Source: Rhynochetos jubatus
Taxonomy: Eukaryota > Chordata > Aves > Eurypygiformes > Rhynochetidae
Direction: 5' to 3'
Assembly (NCBI GenBank): GCA_027574665.1
Contig: CM050649.1
Coordinates: forward strand, 67,608,150-67,672,149
DNA: 64,000 nucleotides
Part shown: positions 25,817 through 38,150 of the stretch, piece after piece
How the letters are laid out: each line of letters opens with the position of its first letter
How positions within the stretch are numbered: the stretch's first letter is position 1
Notes under the pieces: model-generated
Told to the model about the DNA's origin: nothing
Databases searched by the model: none
Seen by the model: the letters and a program-made list of their open reading frames with translations, nothing else
Program-made: the position numbers and the translations under genes

Positions 25817-28800
25817 GAAGAAGTTGTCTTCTTTGGGTCTTTTCACCTTCTTTACAAGATAATGGTAAAACAGGGCCTTACCCCAGCCCTCCAGGTGTGG
25901 GGCGAGTAGGGCTGGTGGGCAGCTAACAGCAGCTAAAGGGTTTTGCAGCATCCTGCACTTCCCTGAAGGGAAGAGGCTGGGACGTGCAGGTTGCTGGTGT
26001 CCATGGGCATGTGCCCGCTCTCCAGGCCAGCACTGGAGAGAGGTGGCCAAAACTGGGTTGTGACTGTTGCATGGCTGTACGTGCTACAGCTCCTGGGGAA
26101 AAGTGTCTGCTCACAAACCAGTGAGGGAATAAGGGCTGTATTGTATGAAAGAGAAACTTAGCTGGGTCTCTTGCTTTGAAGAGGTTTGGCAGTGAGCTGG
26201 AGAGTTGCCCTTAGCCAAGCCGGCTTTCAGTGAGGAAGTTTTATAGGTCATGGAAAGCAGCAATGTCCTTTTTTTCCACCGTGCCTTGCCTTTAGATGCA
26301 GCAGTGCACATGCAGTGCCGTCATCCCTTGTGCTTTGGATCGGCGGCTCGGCGTTAACCCAGGGAGAATTGCGAGCGCCTCCGATTTTTCTCCGTGGTTT
26401 GGGAACGCTGGAGCACGTAATGGCTGCGATTCAAAGACAAATGCTAGCTCTTTGCTACTGATCACTTTGGCAGAAACCCCCAGATGCTCAGAGACTACAG
26501 ATGGAACTGATTTGGGGAGAGGTGTTGCTTTTTTTTTCTTAAGAAAAAGCACCCACAACCTTAGAACTACCTTTTTCTTTTTTTTTTTAATCATGTTTTG
26601 CTATCTTTATAATAGCCTCGCTGTTCTTCCTTTTCCTATTCTGCACCCCCTGCTCCTTGCTTTTTAAGTCATGCCAAGCTTTCATGCTTTCATGCTAAAG
26701 GCTTTCCCTAGCGGAGCGTCATTTGTTAGTAAACCGGCAAAGACAAGCTTAGCCAATTTAACCAACAATTTCTATGGGGCTTGCCTTTTTGACTGGACTT
26801 TGGGATTTCTCCATGCGCCCCTTGGAGGGATGAGTCTGTAGGAAAACCGCAGGAGAGGAGTCTCCAGCCGTGAATGGGCTTTGTTCAGATGCCTGTAGTC
26901 TGGCAGAAGCTGACCTCCACAGCACACGGTCTTTCACTTAGCTGCTTCTCTCCAGCTATTGGAGAGGTCCGATCTGCTGCGTGTGGGATTTCTGCTGCTT
27001 CCATGCTGCTTGGTGATGTTTTCAAACCAGCCAGCGGGTCCTTGCCTCGCTGGTGGAGCTGGAGCTGGCAGGCTTGCTGCAGCCTGTCCCTTTGTGCGTG
27101 GCTTCATTGTCACACAGCTCTGCTCTGAGCAAATCTGGTGCCTTAAAGCATATCCTCTTGAATTTTGAAGATCTCCAAACAATCCAGGTTTCTTCCTTTG
27201 GATGTAAATGCCCCTCTCTCTATCCCCCATGCTTTGGCTGGTCTAATTGCTCTTTGTTTGGTTTCAAATCAGTGTCATTAAGGAAAGATTTTTATTTTTT
27301 TTTCCCCACCCCCCAGACTGTCACTTTGTAATGCTGTGGGACGAGCATAGTAAAAAGCTGTAGTATCTGTTGGGGTGAGTACCCCGAGCATGGAATTACA
27401 GGCCTTTTCCTGCTCATGAATCATCTTCCCCTGAGACCCTGCAGTGATAGCATAGCTTTTGTTTTAAGGGAAAAGTCCCTGAGAAGAAGACCATCTATTT
27501 ATCTGGGCAAGAGAGGCCCTCTTTGTTGGTGGTTTGTTTGTTTGTTGGTTTGGCTTTTTTTTTTCCCCCTTTTTCTTTTTTTAAACATGTAGCTTTTGAA
27601 TTTGTGCTTAAGGAAGGCACTGCTCCGGGCGTTAGAGGGGAGCACAGCTGAGCGGCTGGGGCCAGTTTTGGCACTGGAGATGTGGCTGCTACTGAAGACT
27701 GGGGAATCCAACCCTGTACTCTTTCTGAGGGAGGTCAGATTATTCCTGCATAGGAGACTTTCCCTAAAACACGTTACACCTGAGTTGATTTTCCAACCAG
27801 CTTGGCGAGTGTCGCTTTTGACCAGTGGCTTGCGCGCCAGGAGTGGGCTGTGCCCGTCTGAGAGAGAGACCCCAACACAGTTTCCAGCAGGCTCACAATG
27901 CACACGTGTGTCCTCTTTCTGCCGCATCTCCTTCTGGACATGTGTGATGCCCAGAGAGTGGAATAAACAAAGAAGCGACCCCCTCACCGCAAACCTGAAG
28001 GAGCGGCGTTGCCCTTTGCCGCCCTGGGGAGGGCTGCAGCCTGGATGCGGGGGTCTGGTGTGCTTCCCCCTCTTCCCAGCCTGGTGCAGGGATTTTTTTT
28101 CTTGCTGAGTGGGGTGGCTTGGCCTCTCAGGTTTCTCTTAACAGACTTCGTGGTTGAATTAGGTTGGGCCTGTCAAGGGAGAGTTTTGGACCGAGTGAAC
28201 CTCATTCTCTTCTTCCCAGCACCTGGGGGTGGGTGCTGGCTCCCTTGTTGCCGTTCAGATTGCTTTTTGCCTGCTGTGCACACACAGTTTCAAGCAGCTG
28301 TTCAATAATATATTAATTCTGTCCCTGTACCCCCGTGGGACCCCTCCTCTAGTCATGGTGCAGTGGTGAAAGTGGTTGGGAAGTTGACTCCTGTCCCCAA
28401 ACTCCTGCCAGGGCCCTTGGGGTTTCAGCTCAAAAGTGAGAGACTTGTGCTGGGATCTATGCTGTCTTTAAACTGGAGAGTGAGATGCCATAGTGACTCT
28501 GATGTTTGAAGTGAAACACCGTTTGATAAATGCAAGCCTGTTCACAGCCCAGCAGCAAAACCAAACCTGTACTGTAGTATTAGGACCATTTATGCTTTCT
28601 CAATTCCTATTTTCTTGGCTGTTAATTGTGGTTTCTTTGTCACCTGCCCAGCTAAGGCTAAATGCAGTGGGGATGTAGTATTTTCTGCAAGCATTTGTTG
28701 CTTTTATTAATCCTGATGGAAGAAGAAGAGCTTTTCTTCTCAGGCAGGTAAATAATTAGCTGGCTATCGGCAGCTTCCTTGCTCTGAGACGGGGAGGAAG

Positions 28801-31488
28801 GGAGAGAGGGGGCCGTGATGCCCCATCTGATAGATGGACACGAGCATCTTGTGGCTCTGTTCATTGTTAATTCACTCCTGCAGCACCGCTCAGCTGTGAG
28901 GTTTCCAGGCGTGCTTGGCAGCGCTGACAACAAAAACATCTGGTCCAAGAGTATAGTTCCCTTCTGCTGGCAGCTGCATGAAAATGATTTTGTACATAGT
29001 GGCGTAACGCCAAATGCACTTACTTGTACACTAAAGTGCACGGCCTTTATAGAGCTTTGGCAGCGCAGAGCGATTTTAAATGCTGTGCATAAGTCAGCAT
29101 TAATCTACCAAAGAAAATCAAAAACTCAGCAACCGGTTTTATAAAGAACTCGCTTATCACGCGTGCCCAGACACGGCTGTACCTTTGTACCTGTCTAACA
29201 GCTGTTCCCGTCTGAATACAAAGGAAAAGCCTTTTGGTCGCAGCTCTGGTCGTCATCTGTCCCCTGGAAGGGATTGGCACAAACACGAAGGGAAATTTGC
29301 CCCTTGCAGACATCCCTGAATTCTTCTTGTCGGCAGCTGCATTTATCTGTTATTGACAGAGGTTGTCTGTCTCCTCTCTTGTTTTAGGAAGGACCTGGTG
29401 TGTGCCGAAGAAAACGTTAGCTGTGAATCAAGTAGTTTGTGTGTCTGCTGGTAAATTGTAATTTGAGTGATTGGACCTGATAATTACAGTCATCATCATC
29501 ATCTTGTCAGTCAGTTGTAAATCATTCTGTAATGGATTTCCTTTTGAAAAAAAGAGCTGTATTTCTAAGCTCAAGTGTATTTTAGAATTAAAATAGAATA
29601 TCTGTATTCCTTCCTGCTTTGAAAACCTTCAGGGTTACAAGCGTGGATCCCTTTCTTAGGTGAACGAGAAAGTTGCAGAGATCTTTGCTTCAGCAAAGCT
29701 GCTCTCAGGCTGTATATTTATAGTTATGTCTTTTCTGTTTGTTCCCACAGAGTAGCTGAGCTTGGTGGTGCTTTTTCACCCCCGAAGCTGCTGTTGGGTT
29801 GTAGCTTTCAGGAATGCTGGAGAAGAGGAGGGAGGAGCAGAAACCCCAGGTCTGGTCCAGGGTTGACCATAGGCCTGGGTTTGCCCTTTGCAGAAGGAGC
29901 CTGTTCCTCTCCAGGAAGATGGAGGATGGTTTGAGGACTTGGACAGGCTATTTCTTGGGGTGTGTGTAGGGCTGATAGTCTCAAAGCTACCTGCTGTTGA
30001 TCCTCTGCTCTGTTGCTGCTGGGAGGAGCAGTTCTCACCAAACCAGAGAGAGAAGGGAGAGGAGTTGGAGATGGTGGCAAAGGGAGGAGGAGCAAGCTTC
30101 CTCCTGACGGCTTTTGAAGCAGTCTGTGCTTGCGGTGTTGGTGAGAGAAACCGAAGGTATTTTCTGAGGTATTCTTAAAATTGCAAATTTTGAATTGAAT
30201 TGGACAAGTCTGTAGGGCTTGGTCAGATCTTCTCCCTTCTCGCCTCAGCCACCCGCGGTCTGCGGGGACAGTGTATATTCAGCCTGTTGCTCAAACGCAT
30301 GACGGTGGGCTGGTGCTGGTGGGGCAGCTTTCTTTACCATCCCTTCTGCCCCTCGTCTGGGGAAAGGAAGGGACCTTTGAACCTCTTGGGTCCTCCCCGT
30401 TTGCACCTGGGTTTTGCGTTTGCACGGGAGAAGTTTGCGGATTACTGGCAGAGCTGGAGCGGTGACTAATATTGGACCAGAGGAGCTGAAGTGTTTAACC
30501 TTTAGGCAAAGATTACCTGAAATTAAAACTTGTAAGGACTTGTGCGCTTGCACTGTGTCATTCAATCGTGTTTGTAAGACACATGTACAGATTGGATGAT
30601 TCCTTTTATTTCTGGGTAATTTACATATTTTGGCTGCTTCACAAAAGAAACCTTGTGTTGAATATGTCAGATCATGATCTCACACTAGTCCTTGCTTACA
30701 AGGAGGTTTTTGGAGGCTGCAGTGTAGCCCAGAATTTGAAGTTTTCCTTTTGTGGGTGTAAAACAGAGCATAGGTTACCAGCAGCACGTACAGCGGGCAT
30801 TAGACATAGATATTAGCTCCTAAACCAGCATATTGCCTTCAGTGTTTGGGATGTGACGGCTGTCTGTTACATGTTTCATCTGGCAGAAAAGAAAAGCGCT
30901 AAATCTGTTTCTTCATACTAATGGGCTAAGTGAAGTATGTCACTTCATGGAAGTGGATTGGTTGCAAAGAAAATGCAGTAATTTTGTTTTTGGGGCTTTT
31001 CTTAGTACTTATTTTCCAACAAAATGCAGGGCTTTGTTAGTGTTGCAGACGGAGTTTTAAATATTTGGAACGAAAAACTGCAGCACTCACAACATTTTAA
31101 TGAGGAGCGTTTGCTAATTAAAGCCTAGAAGACTAAGGGAATGTGGACAGCTGAGGGATTAGCAATGTGTTACAAAGTTGTTCTTCCACCTACCAGTTGA
31201 TTTGGGTTCAAAAGCCAAAGTCAGTAATAAAACTTGTAGTCTTCCAGCAGCTGCTTGCTGGCCTTAACCATTGATGCTATGAATGACCGTAAGCCTGGAT
31301 TCATTCTGCCTAAATTTAGGCACGTAGTGGTTGTGCTGAAGCCTGGAGCATAGCTGCCCTGGGTGCCCTCAGTTAAGCACGGGGGGCAAAGGTGCCCGTA
31401 AGCAGACAGTTCTGTCCACCTGAGGTGGGACTGGTCCCATAGAGGGCTGAAGGTCACTGGTGGGACTGGGTCTCTGGGAAGTCATGGT

Positions 31489-31886
31489 GTCATAGAATCA
31501 CAGAGTGGTTTGGGTTGGAAGGGACCTTACAGACCATCCAGTTCCAACCCCCCTGCCATGGGCAGGGACACCCTCCACTAGATCAGGTTGCTCAGAGCCT
31601 CATCCAGCCTGGCCTGGAACACTGCCAGGGATGGGGCAGCCACAGCTTCTCTGGGCAACCTGTGCCAGTGCCTCACCACCCTCTCTGGGAAGAATTTCTT
31701 CCTGATGTCCAATCTAAACCTCCCCACTTTCAATTTAAACCCGTTACCCCTTGTCCTGTTGCTACAGGCCCTTATCCTCCCCAGCTTCGTTGTAGCCCCT
31801 TCAGGTACTGGAAGGTGCTATAAGGTCTCCCCGGAGCCTTCTCTTCTCCAGGCTGAACAAGCCCAACTCTGTCAGCCTGTCTTCAG
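31489..31886 (-). mobile_element. CR1 LINE 3' end (about 400 bp), antisense
   Basis: This is the longest mobile-element copy in the window. Its + strand starts 'catagaatcacagag' (reverse complement of the CR1 terminal repeat). It continues through 'ggttggaagggacctta', 'ctgccatgggcagggaca', 'aacctccccactttcaa', 'ccccttgtcctgttgctac' and 'ccttctcttctccaggctg', and ends near 'cctgtcttcag'. It is a 5'-truncated copy inserted opposite to MAP4K4 transcription and has no intact reverse transcriptase. The low apparent divergence suggests a younger insertion than the other two fragments. This family is the best taxonomic marker here and points to a bird. Confidence 0.96.
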
Positions 31887-34060
31887 GTACTTGCTTTCTG
31901 GCTGCTTGCTGCTGACAGTTACGGTGGTGCTTGTTCATGCTCCCCCACGTTTCCTTTTCTTCTTTTTTTTTTTTAATTTTATTTTTTGACATATGCATGT
32001 TTTTGGAGTGCCATTGCTAATCTGCACCCTCAGCTTCTTGTATCTGTGTGTTTTGCTTTTGGCCTAAATAATATTACATACCAAGCAGTGCCAAGCCCTC
32101 CATCACTGTTGGACGAGGAAATGGTGACATGTGATAAAGCTTCTGCGTTTCTCTTCTCAGTTACTTCTCCAGCCCCGTCTCTTTTTAATAAAAGAACCTA
32201 TGTGAAACAGCCCTGAGGAAATGCCAAAGTGGAATTACTTTTCCTTCCTCTGCTTTGTTCTGTTCCTGTTCGGGTGTGCATGGTGACAGCTTTTGGGTTT
32301 GTGATCCTGAACTGTTGGCTTTTTAGCATTGGGATTTTCAGCGTATAAAATGAAAGAGGGTTTTTTAGTAAATCCCTCTTCCCTGTTCATCTGCAGGACT
32401 TGTTGGTCAGTGTGGGAGTGAGGCTGTATACTGAATGAATCTGCCCTGTAAGGGAATACAGTGTCTTCATGTAATTATAGGTTTCCATGACGTATGTACT
32501 AGAAGAACATTCGTGTTATGCCAGAACTACTATTTTTACTGTATTTTACCGTCCCAGCTTAAATTTCTGCTCCTATAGCTTCTGTGTGGCATTCGGTAAA
32601 TAGGAAATCTGCCTGCAGTCATTTCAGCCTTTTGTTTTCTGTCTTCTCTCAGATGTTTGCTTTCTGTCTACCCTCCTCAAAGCGAAAGCTTAGTTTCGAA
32701 CTAGAACTTTAGTTTCTCATTGCATCTCTTCAGTTGCATCAAACGTGCAGGACTTTGGGAGCCTTTTCCATCTCCCAGGTCCAAACTGTGGCCCAGCAGT
32801 GTCTGGGCTGCACGTGCAGGGAGAGACCCACGTGTCAGCCCCATTTGGGAAGGAGATGCATCCTCCAGGTGGGAGTGGTGGTGTGCCAGGGCTTCACACT
32901 GCCCAGGGGGAGCAGGGGCCAAGTAGTGGTCAACATATCCCCTGGCTCTGTCACCCCAGAGATGCTGCGTTCCTTGACATCAAATCCATGCTGAGACTGG
33001 ATGTAGAGAAGCAGGGCAGCTTTTTGGCTTTCTTTGAGCATAAGCCTATTTTCTCTCCAGCATCTACGTCTGCTCTTGCTGTCTGAGCCTGAAGCTTTGC
33101 ATAAAGGAAATTGTTTTAATTTCTCTCCTTCACACACAGCTGAGACTGGATGTAGAACTGTATAGCAACAGGCATTTTTAGTGTGAATAGTAGTAATGGA
33201 AGTAGGGTACTAAACCTTCCCTCTTCTACGAGAGTTCTGAGGATGTCAGTACAAGGCTGGCTTGTTGCATAACTCGTAAATAATTTGGGCATGATGAGGA
33301 TGGACAGTTGAATTGTATAGCTGGGGTAGACATGCAATCTGAACAGGAAACTCTTAAGTAATCATAAACCAGGATCGAGGGACTAGCCTTGGAAATGGTT
33401 AAGGGATTTGCCCTTAGGAGGTTTCTCTCTTGGTTGTCTTCGGAAAAGCTGGTGGCGTCCTGGGGTTTTGCTGAGGGAGGTCAGCAACGGTGCAGCCTCT
33501 GTGCCTTCTGTGCAGCTCAGTCAGTGACCAGCGAAGGCATCCAGGGCGCATCAGGCAAGAAAGAAAATACTGTTGTCAGGGTGATTGGCAGAGGAGGTGG
33601 TTTGGAGGAGACAACAGACAAGTATTGTCTTCACATGGGTTTTGGCTCCTTCCTGCCTGCACGTGATTCCATCTCCTGTGCCTTCACAATGCAGCTACAC
33701 AGGCTCCTTCGGGCAGTGCTGCGAGCCTGCTTAAGAGCTAGCCCTCCATCATGCTTTTTTGTCCAGTTAACTTAATTGTCGCTTTATGGCTGCAGCCTCG
33801 GCCGTGGCACTGCTGCAAACAGTTTGGCTCATTTTCTCTCTCGGTGCCTTTAGCTTGGTGCCTTGAGCATGCAGTAGAGAGGGTGTTGTGCCAAGGGGAC
33901 ACAAAGCGGCCTCTGTTTCGCCTGTGTTGGGAAGTGTGTTTCTAACCTGCTTGATGAAATCTTGCGACTGAAGGTAACCGAACGTGATCATAAGGACAGC
34001 CCTGTTCTCCCAGTCAGTTCTCACAAAACTAAGGTTGGGGGTTTTTGACCCTTGAAAAAG

Positions 34061-34260
34061 CATCACAGCCGTCGTCTGCGATCGCTCTGCCCGAGCGGAG
34101 CATCGCTGGTCTGCTCCCGCTCTTCTGGCAGTGCGGCTCTGTGCCGGCGGCGGAAGCGGCTCGGAGGCTGGTGAGCAGCCGACAGTGACAGCATGGGCTC
34201 CAGCAAGCTGGCAAATGGTAACGCCTGTGAAGGGGTTTCTCTGCACGGCTGCGTACGGGG
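34061..34260. promoter_or_regulatory. CpG-rich intronic patch, possible regulatory element
   Basis: I count 19 CpG dinucleotides in 200 bp, against a CpG-poor surrounding intron. A consensus-like donor (CTG|gtgagc) occurs at 34170/34171. An ATG in fair context at 34193 opens a 56-codon frame beginning MGSSKLAN. This could be an alternative promoter with a first exon, an enhancer, or just an unmethylated GC-rich stretch. The sequence alone does not decide. Confidence 0.3.
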
Positions 34261-37200
34261 ACAGGGGGTGAAGGCTGAGAGGCACCCTCACAGCGATGGT
34301 GGGGTGATGCTCCCGCCTGTGCTACTGCCTGCTGGATGTCTAGTGCCGCTTCAGTGTCTCTGAGCGTGTGGCATGATGGACAGGTTTTCCTAAGGGTGAA
34401 CAGGCTGCAGGTCTTTGAACAAGAGCCTGTTTGGGAAGGACTTGAAGGACGGAGCAGAGAAACGAACATGCTGATGGTAAGGGGTCTGTGAAAGAGAGAC
34501 CTTGCATGTGAAGTGGAACAGGCACTGTGAATGTTGGGGGTGAGAAGGTAACAGAGGAAAGTGGCAGAAGGGAAATAAACTTGCATGAGCTTTTTAGCTT
34601 GAGGGTAACAAAGCTCAAAGGCTCCATAAAAGACTGTCAGGAAAGATGGGATGTAATAAGGAAGTTGGACACTCCTGTATGTTAAGATTTAGGAGGGACT
34701 GTATATGGACTTGTTAAATGTTTACTGCACATCTTGATTAAAGCCTTTTCCTTTAAACAGTTTAGGCTTTCCCTCCCAAGAAGCCTGTGTTTGGTATTTT
34801 CTTTAAAGAACAATTCTGTATCATATTCCCAATTCCGACACTCTGTTGGGGAGGATTGCGTTTCTTCATGTTGCGCTTTCCGCACTGCAAGCTGCTCTGC
34901 TTCACGCAGACTTCCTACCTTGGCAGGCGCTGGCAGGGACTTGCCCGGCGCTCGGAGTCTCATTGCCCTTGTGGTTAGGTTCCTCCCAAAATTACAATCT
35001 CCTTCCCAGCTTGGAGGCAGCGCCGCAGCTCCTGGTTCAAATACTGCACAGTGTGCAATACTGCCCCAGCTCTTCTTGCCAAAACATCTCCCTCGTGTGT
35101 GAGAACTTTATTAACGAGTGTGGATATTATGGATTCCAGCACCAGAAAAGGTCACCCATTATGCTAGGCACTATTCAGACTTTCCCTGTCCTGGACAGAT
35201 TCAGCTCCGAGTGGATGCTGGCCAGGTCTGGGGCGCGGGGAGGAGAGGAGGATATGACACACAAGCAGAATGGTGGTTTGCAAAAGTTGGTGTCGTGATT
35301 TATCCAGGAGGATTTTTGCTTGTGTTTGGTGCCTTTTAGGACTCTCTTGTATGTGGGTGGAGAGCAGAAATGAAAAGTGAGTGGAAGCAGAAAGCAAAAT
35401 AAAGTGGATTTCTTGTGGGCTTCTCCTGTTTTTCTTCAACTTGTGTGTCTGGGGGAGATGGTGAAAGAACGACTGAGTCGCCGTGGTTCTGGGGCCTCTG
35501 AAGGCAAACCAGTTTCTTCTCCTTCGTTCTAGGTGTCTGTGGGTTAGCACTCCCTTTTCCTTCCCAGAGCCGTCCTGAGGCTTCTGCCTGCCCCTCCGCA
35601 CAGATCCCGACTATCTCGTGATTTAAAGATTCCCAGATCCCACAAGCCGCTGCTGTAGCTCGCAATCCTCAGCAGCTCAGCTTACTCTGAAACCCCAGGT
35701 ACATACAGCATCTCCAGCCACCATTCTCCAGGCAGCACGGCAACCTGGGTATAGGCAGGCAGAGTTTTGGGGGCAGCGTGGAGGAAAGAAAAGGACAGGA
35801 GGCTTGGAGACTTCCCTTTCCCATCCCCCTCTGCCTGTGTGTGTGGCTCTCCACTGCTGGGGAGTGATGCCAATTCTTAAAACGCTTGGTTGTAGCTTGG
35901 AATCACTGGGCGCTGTTTGTGCAGGGAGAGCGGAGATTTGTCACTGTCTCATTGCTTAGATCAGAAGGGGAAGTTACTGATGGGACCGATTTGTAACCTC
36001 TGCAAACTGATTTAGGGCAGCATATAACTCACCTGGTGTGATAGATAAACTTGCTCTTACTTACATCACAGAACATTGTCTTGCTTTATCCTGGCTTGGT
36101 TGTGTTTCCTCATTCACGTTTTCCCTCATTGGACTTCTAGAGTTAAATAAAATCTCCGGAAATTGTCCCGAGTTTCTCCTTCCTGAGCTGTGCAGTGTCT
36201 TGAGGAGGCAGAATCAACGGCTACCAAAGAGCAGTGCTCAGGCAGCTTTTCCACTCGGCAGAGTGTGGATGGAAAGTCGCCACTTATATTCCCTGGGATA
36301 GTTCCTCGCTGTGCCTTTAGGTGTTGGGTTTTTTTGTTTGTTTTCTTTTTAAATTTAGCTCCTGAAATAATTTCCTTGTGCTATAGAGCTTGGGAAACTT
36401 GTTCTCCCCTTCCTCCCTCAGCTCTTTCTCAGAGACAGAATATCGTAGGGGTCTCGTACCAGTTGCAGTGCTGGGGCAGGTCGGGACTGTTGCGCTTGGT
36501 CTCCCAAGGCACCTACACAATGATGTTTAGGGAATTACATAAAAACAGGGCAGGCGTGGAGTGGTTTTTGTTTTCCCTTTGTTATGTCCTCCCTGCTTCT
36601 GGTACTTGTAGAGCTGCGATTCCCTTCTTCTCTCTCCCTACCACGATGTCCAGCAAAGTGCTTCTGAATTCCTCATCTTCTAAGAATTTGTATAGCTAAG
36701 CAGGATTTTCTTGCAATAATGATGCAGGGGGCTTACCTTTGGAAAACATGCTGAAATGGCATAATTGAGCTGTCCAGATTAATATTCCTTACATGGATCT
36801 GCTCTAATAGCTTTTATTTGACTGGGACTTACTCCAGTGGTAGTCATGGTCAGATACTTAAATTGTTCAGATACTTAAATCATCACAATCTTGTAAATAG
36901 TGATGTAATGACAATAACAAGTCATTGATTTGCCATCTGTGTGCAAACCCCCTGTAATTTGGCATTTTGGGTGCAATGATAAATGGATGAGCAAGCAGTG
37001 CAGAGATTTAGTGCTACAGCGGCAAGCAAGCTGACCGGGTGCCGCGAGGTGGCGTGGCGAGGGGTAACGCGCCTGGTTTCATTTGTACCGTGCTAATTCA
37101 AATGGTGAGAAATGATCTTAGCGTGTATAGGGGGATTTCTGTGCGGGCGTCCTGCGTGTTTTTTAATCTTACAGGCAAAGTCGTTTTGATAAAACAGCAT

Positions 37201-38123
37201 TGCGGTTAGAAATCCCTAGAGATGCTGACATGTCCGTTTAATCTCTGAAGGGAAACACATGGCAAGGGAGAGGAAAGCCGGTCCAAGCTTGATTTAACCA
37301 CGTGAGTCCTGCAAAAGTATAGCTTACTGCAAAAATTACTGGTAATCAGACGTGCTGTCACAAACAGACAGCAAATGTATAAGTATAAAACACTTACACC
37401 AGCCCTATTGCAGGCCAGACAAAGAAGGTTTCAATGGGAGTTTGTATCCACAGATAATGGCTTAAAGTGGTAATTGATGCCAGCTGCATAAAATCACTAG
37501 GAAGGGCTTACCAGCTGCCTCTCTTCTCCAAGAAAAAAGGATGTACTTTTGTGTTACTTCAGGAGAATGACAGTCTCTTGCCTCATTCAGCTTTAATTTT
37601 CCCCTTTTGTGATCCTCGGGCACCTCTGCAAACAGAGGGACTGTTAGTGGGGTGGTCCAGCACATCTGTTGTCGGGAGGAGGTGAGGGACCTTCTGTCTG
37701 ACGCCAGCTCCCATGTCCACACCCTGGGACAGGCACTGAAACACCTCTGCCTGCGCAGGAGGATCCCTGCTGCAGGTGGCAGCCTGCCCTCCCTGCAGCA
37801 CGTGTGTCCCTAAAGAGGCCTGCGCGGAAACGGTCTTATCCGGTGAGATTTTTGGGTGGGATTCATCTCACCCTGATGCGCAAGACATCTGCAAGATCGG
37901 TGTCTAGATCTTGGCTAATGACCTCATCCTCCTTTTGTAGTCGATGGGGAGAAGTAAACACTGGTAGGGCACACGTTGTTTGGCCTCTTTCAGATATCCA
38001 TGTTGGGATGAGATCAAGTGTACCCTGGAAAAAAGCGTTCCCGAATCTGGAACAGAACAATTTGGGACTGGCCACTTTTTTTTAATTATTATTTATTTCT
38101 TTTTTTTGTTTTATCTTACACCC

Positions 38124-38150
38124 GCTGCAGTACCACAGTGGTACTGCAGC
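38124..38150. repeat. 27-bp inverted repeat (13-bp arms, 1-nt spacer)
   Basis: The left arm GCTGCAGTACCAC (38124-38136) is perfectly complementary to the right arm GTGGTACTGCAGC (38138-38150), with a single A between them. The symmetry stops at the flanks. It sits just after a T-rich tract and is not part of a recognised transposon. Confidence 0.9.

Noticed and set aside
34193-34362. MGSSKLAN frame as a myristoylated alternative N-terminus of MAP4K4
   Set aside because: The nearest donor-like GT leaves a phase that does not match exon 4, and the gtaacg site is weak. Kept only as part of the promoter hypothesis.
33767-34586. Two overlapping minus-strand frames (174 and 185 codons)
   Set aside because: They overlap each other in different frames across the CpG-rich patch, where stop codons are rare. 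No domain was seen.
36190-36699. 169-codon + strand frame
   Set aside because: No recognised protein; contains T-run-encoded Phe stretches typical of intron DNA.
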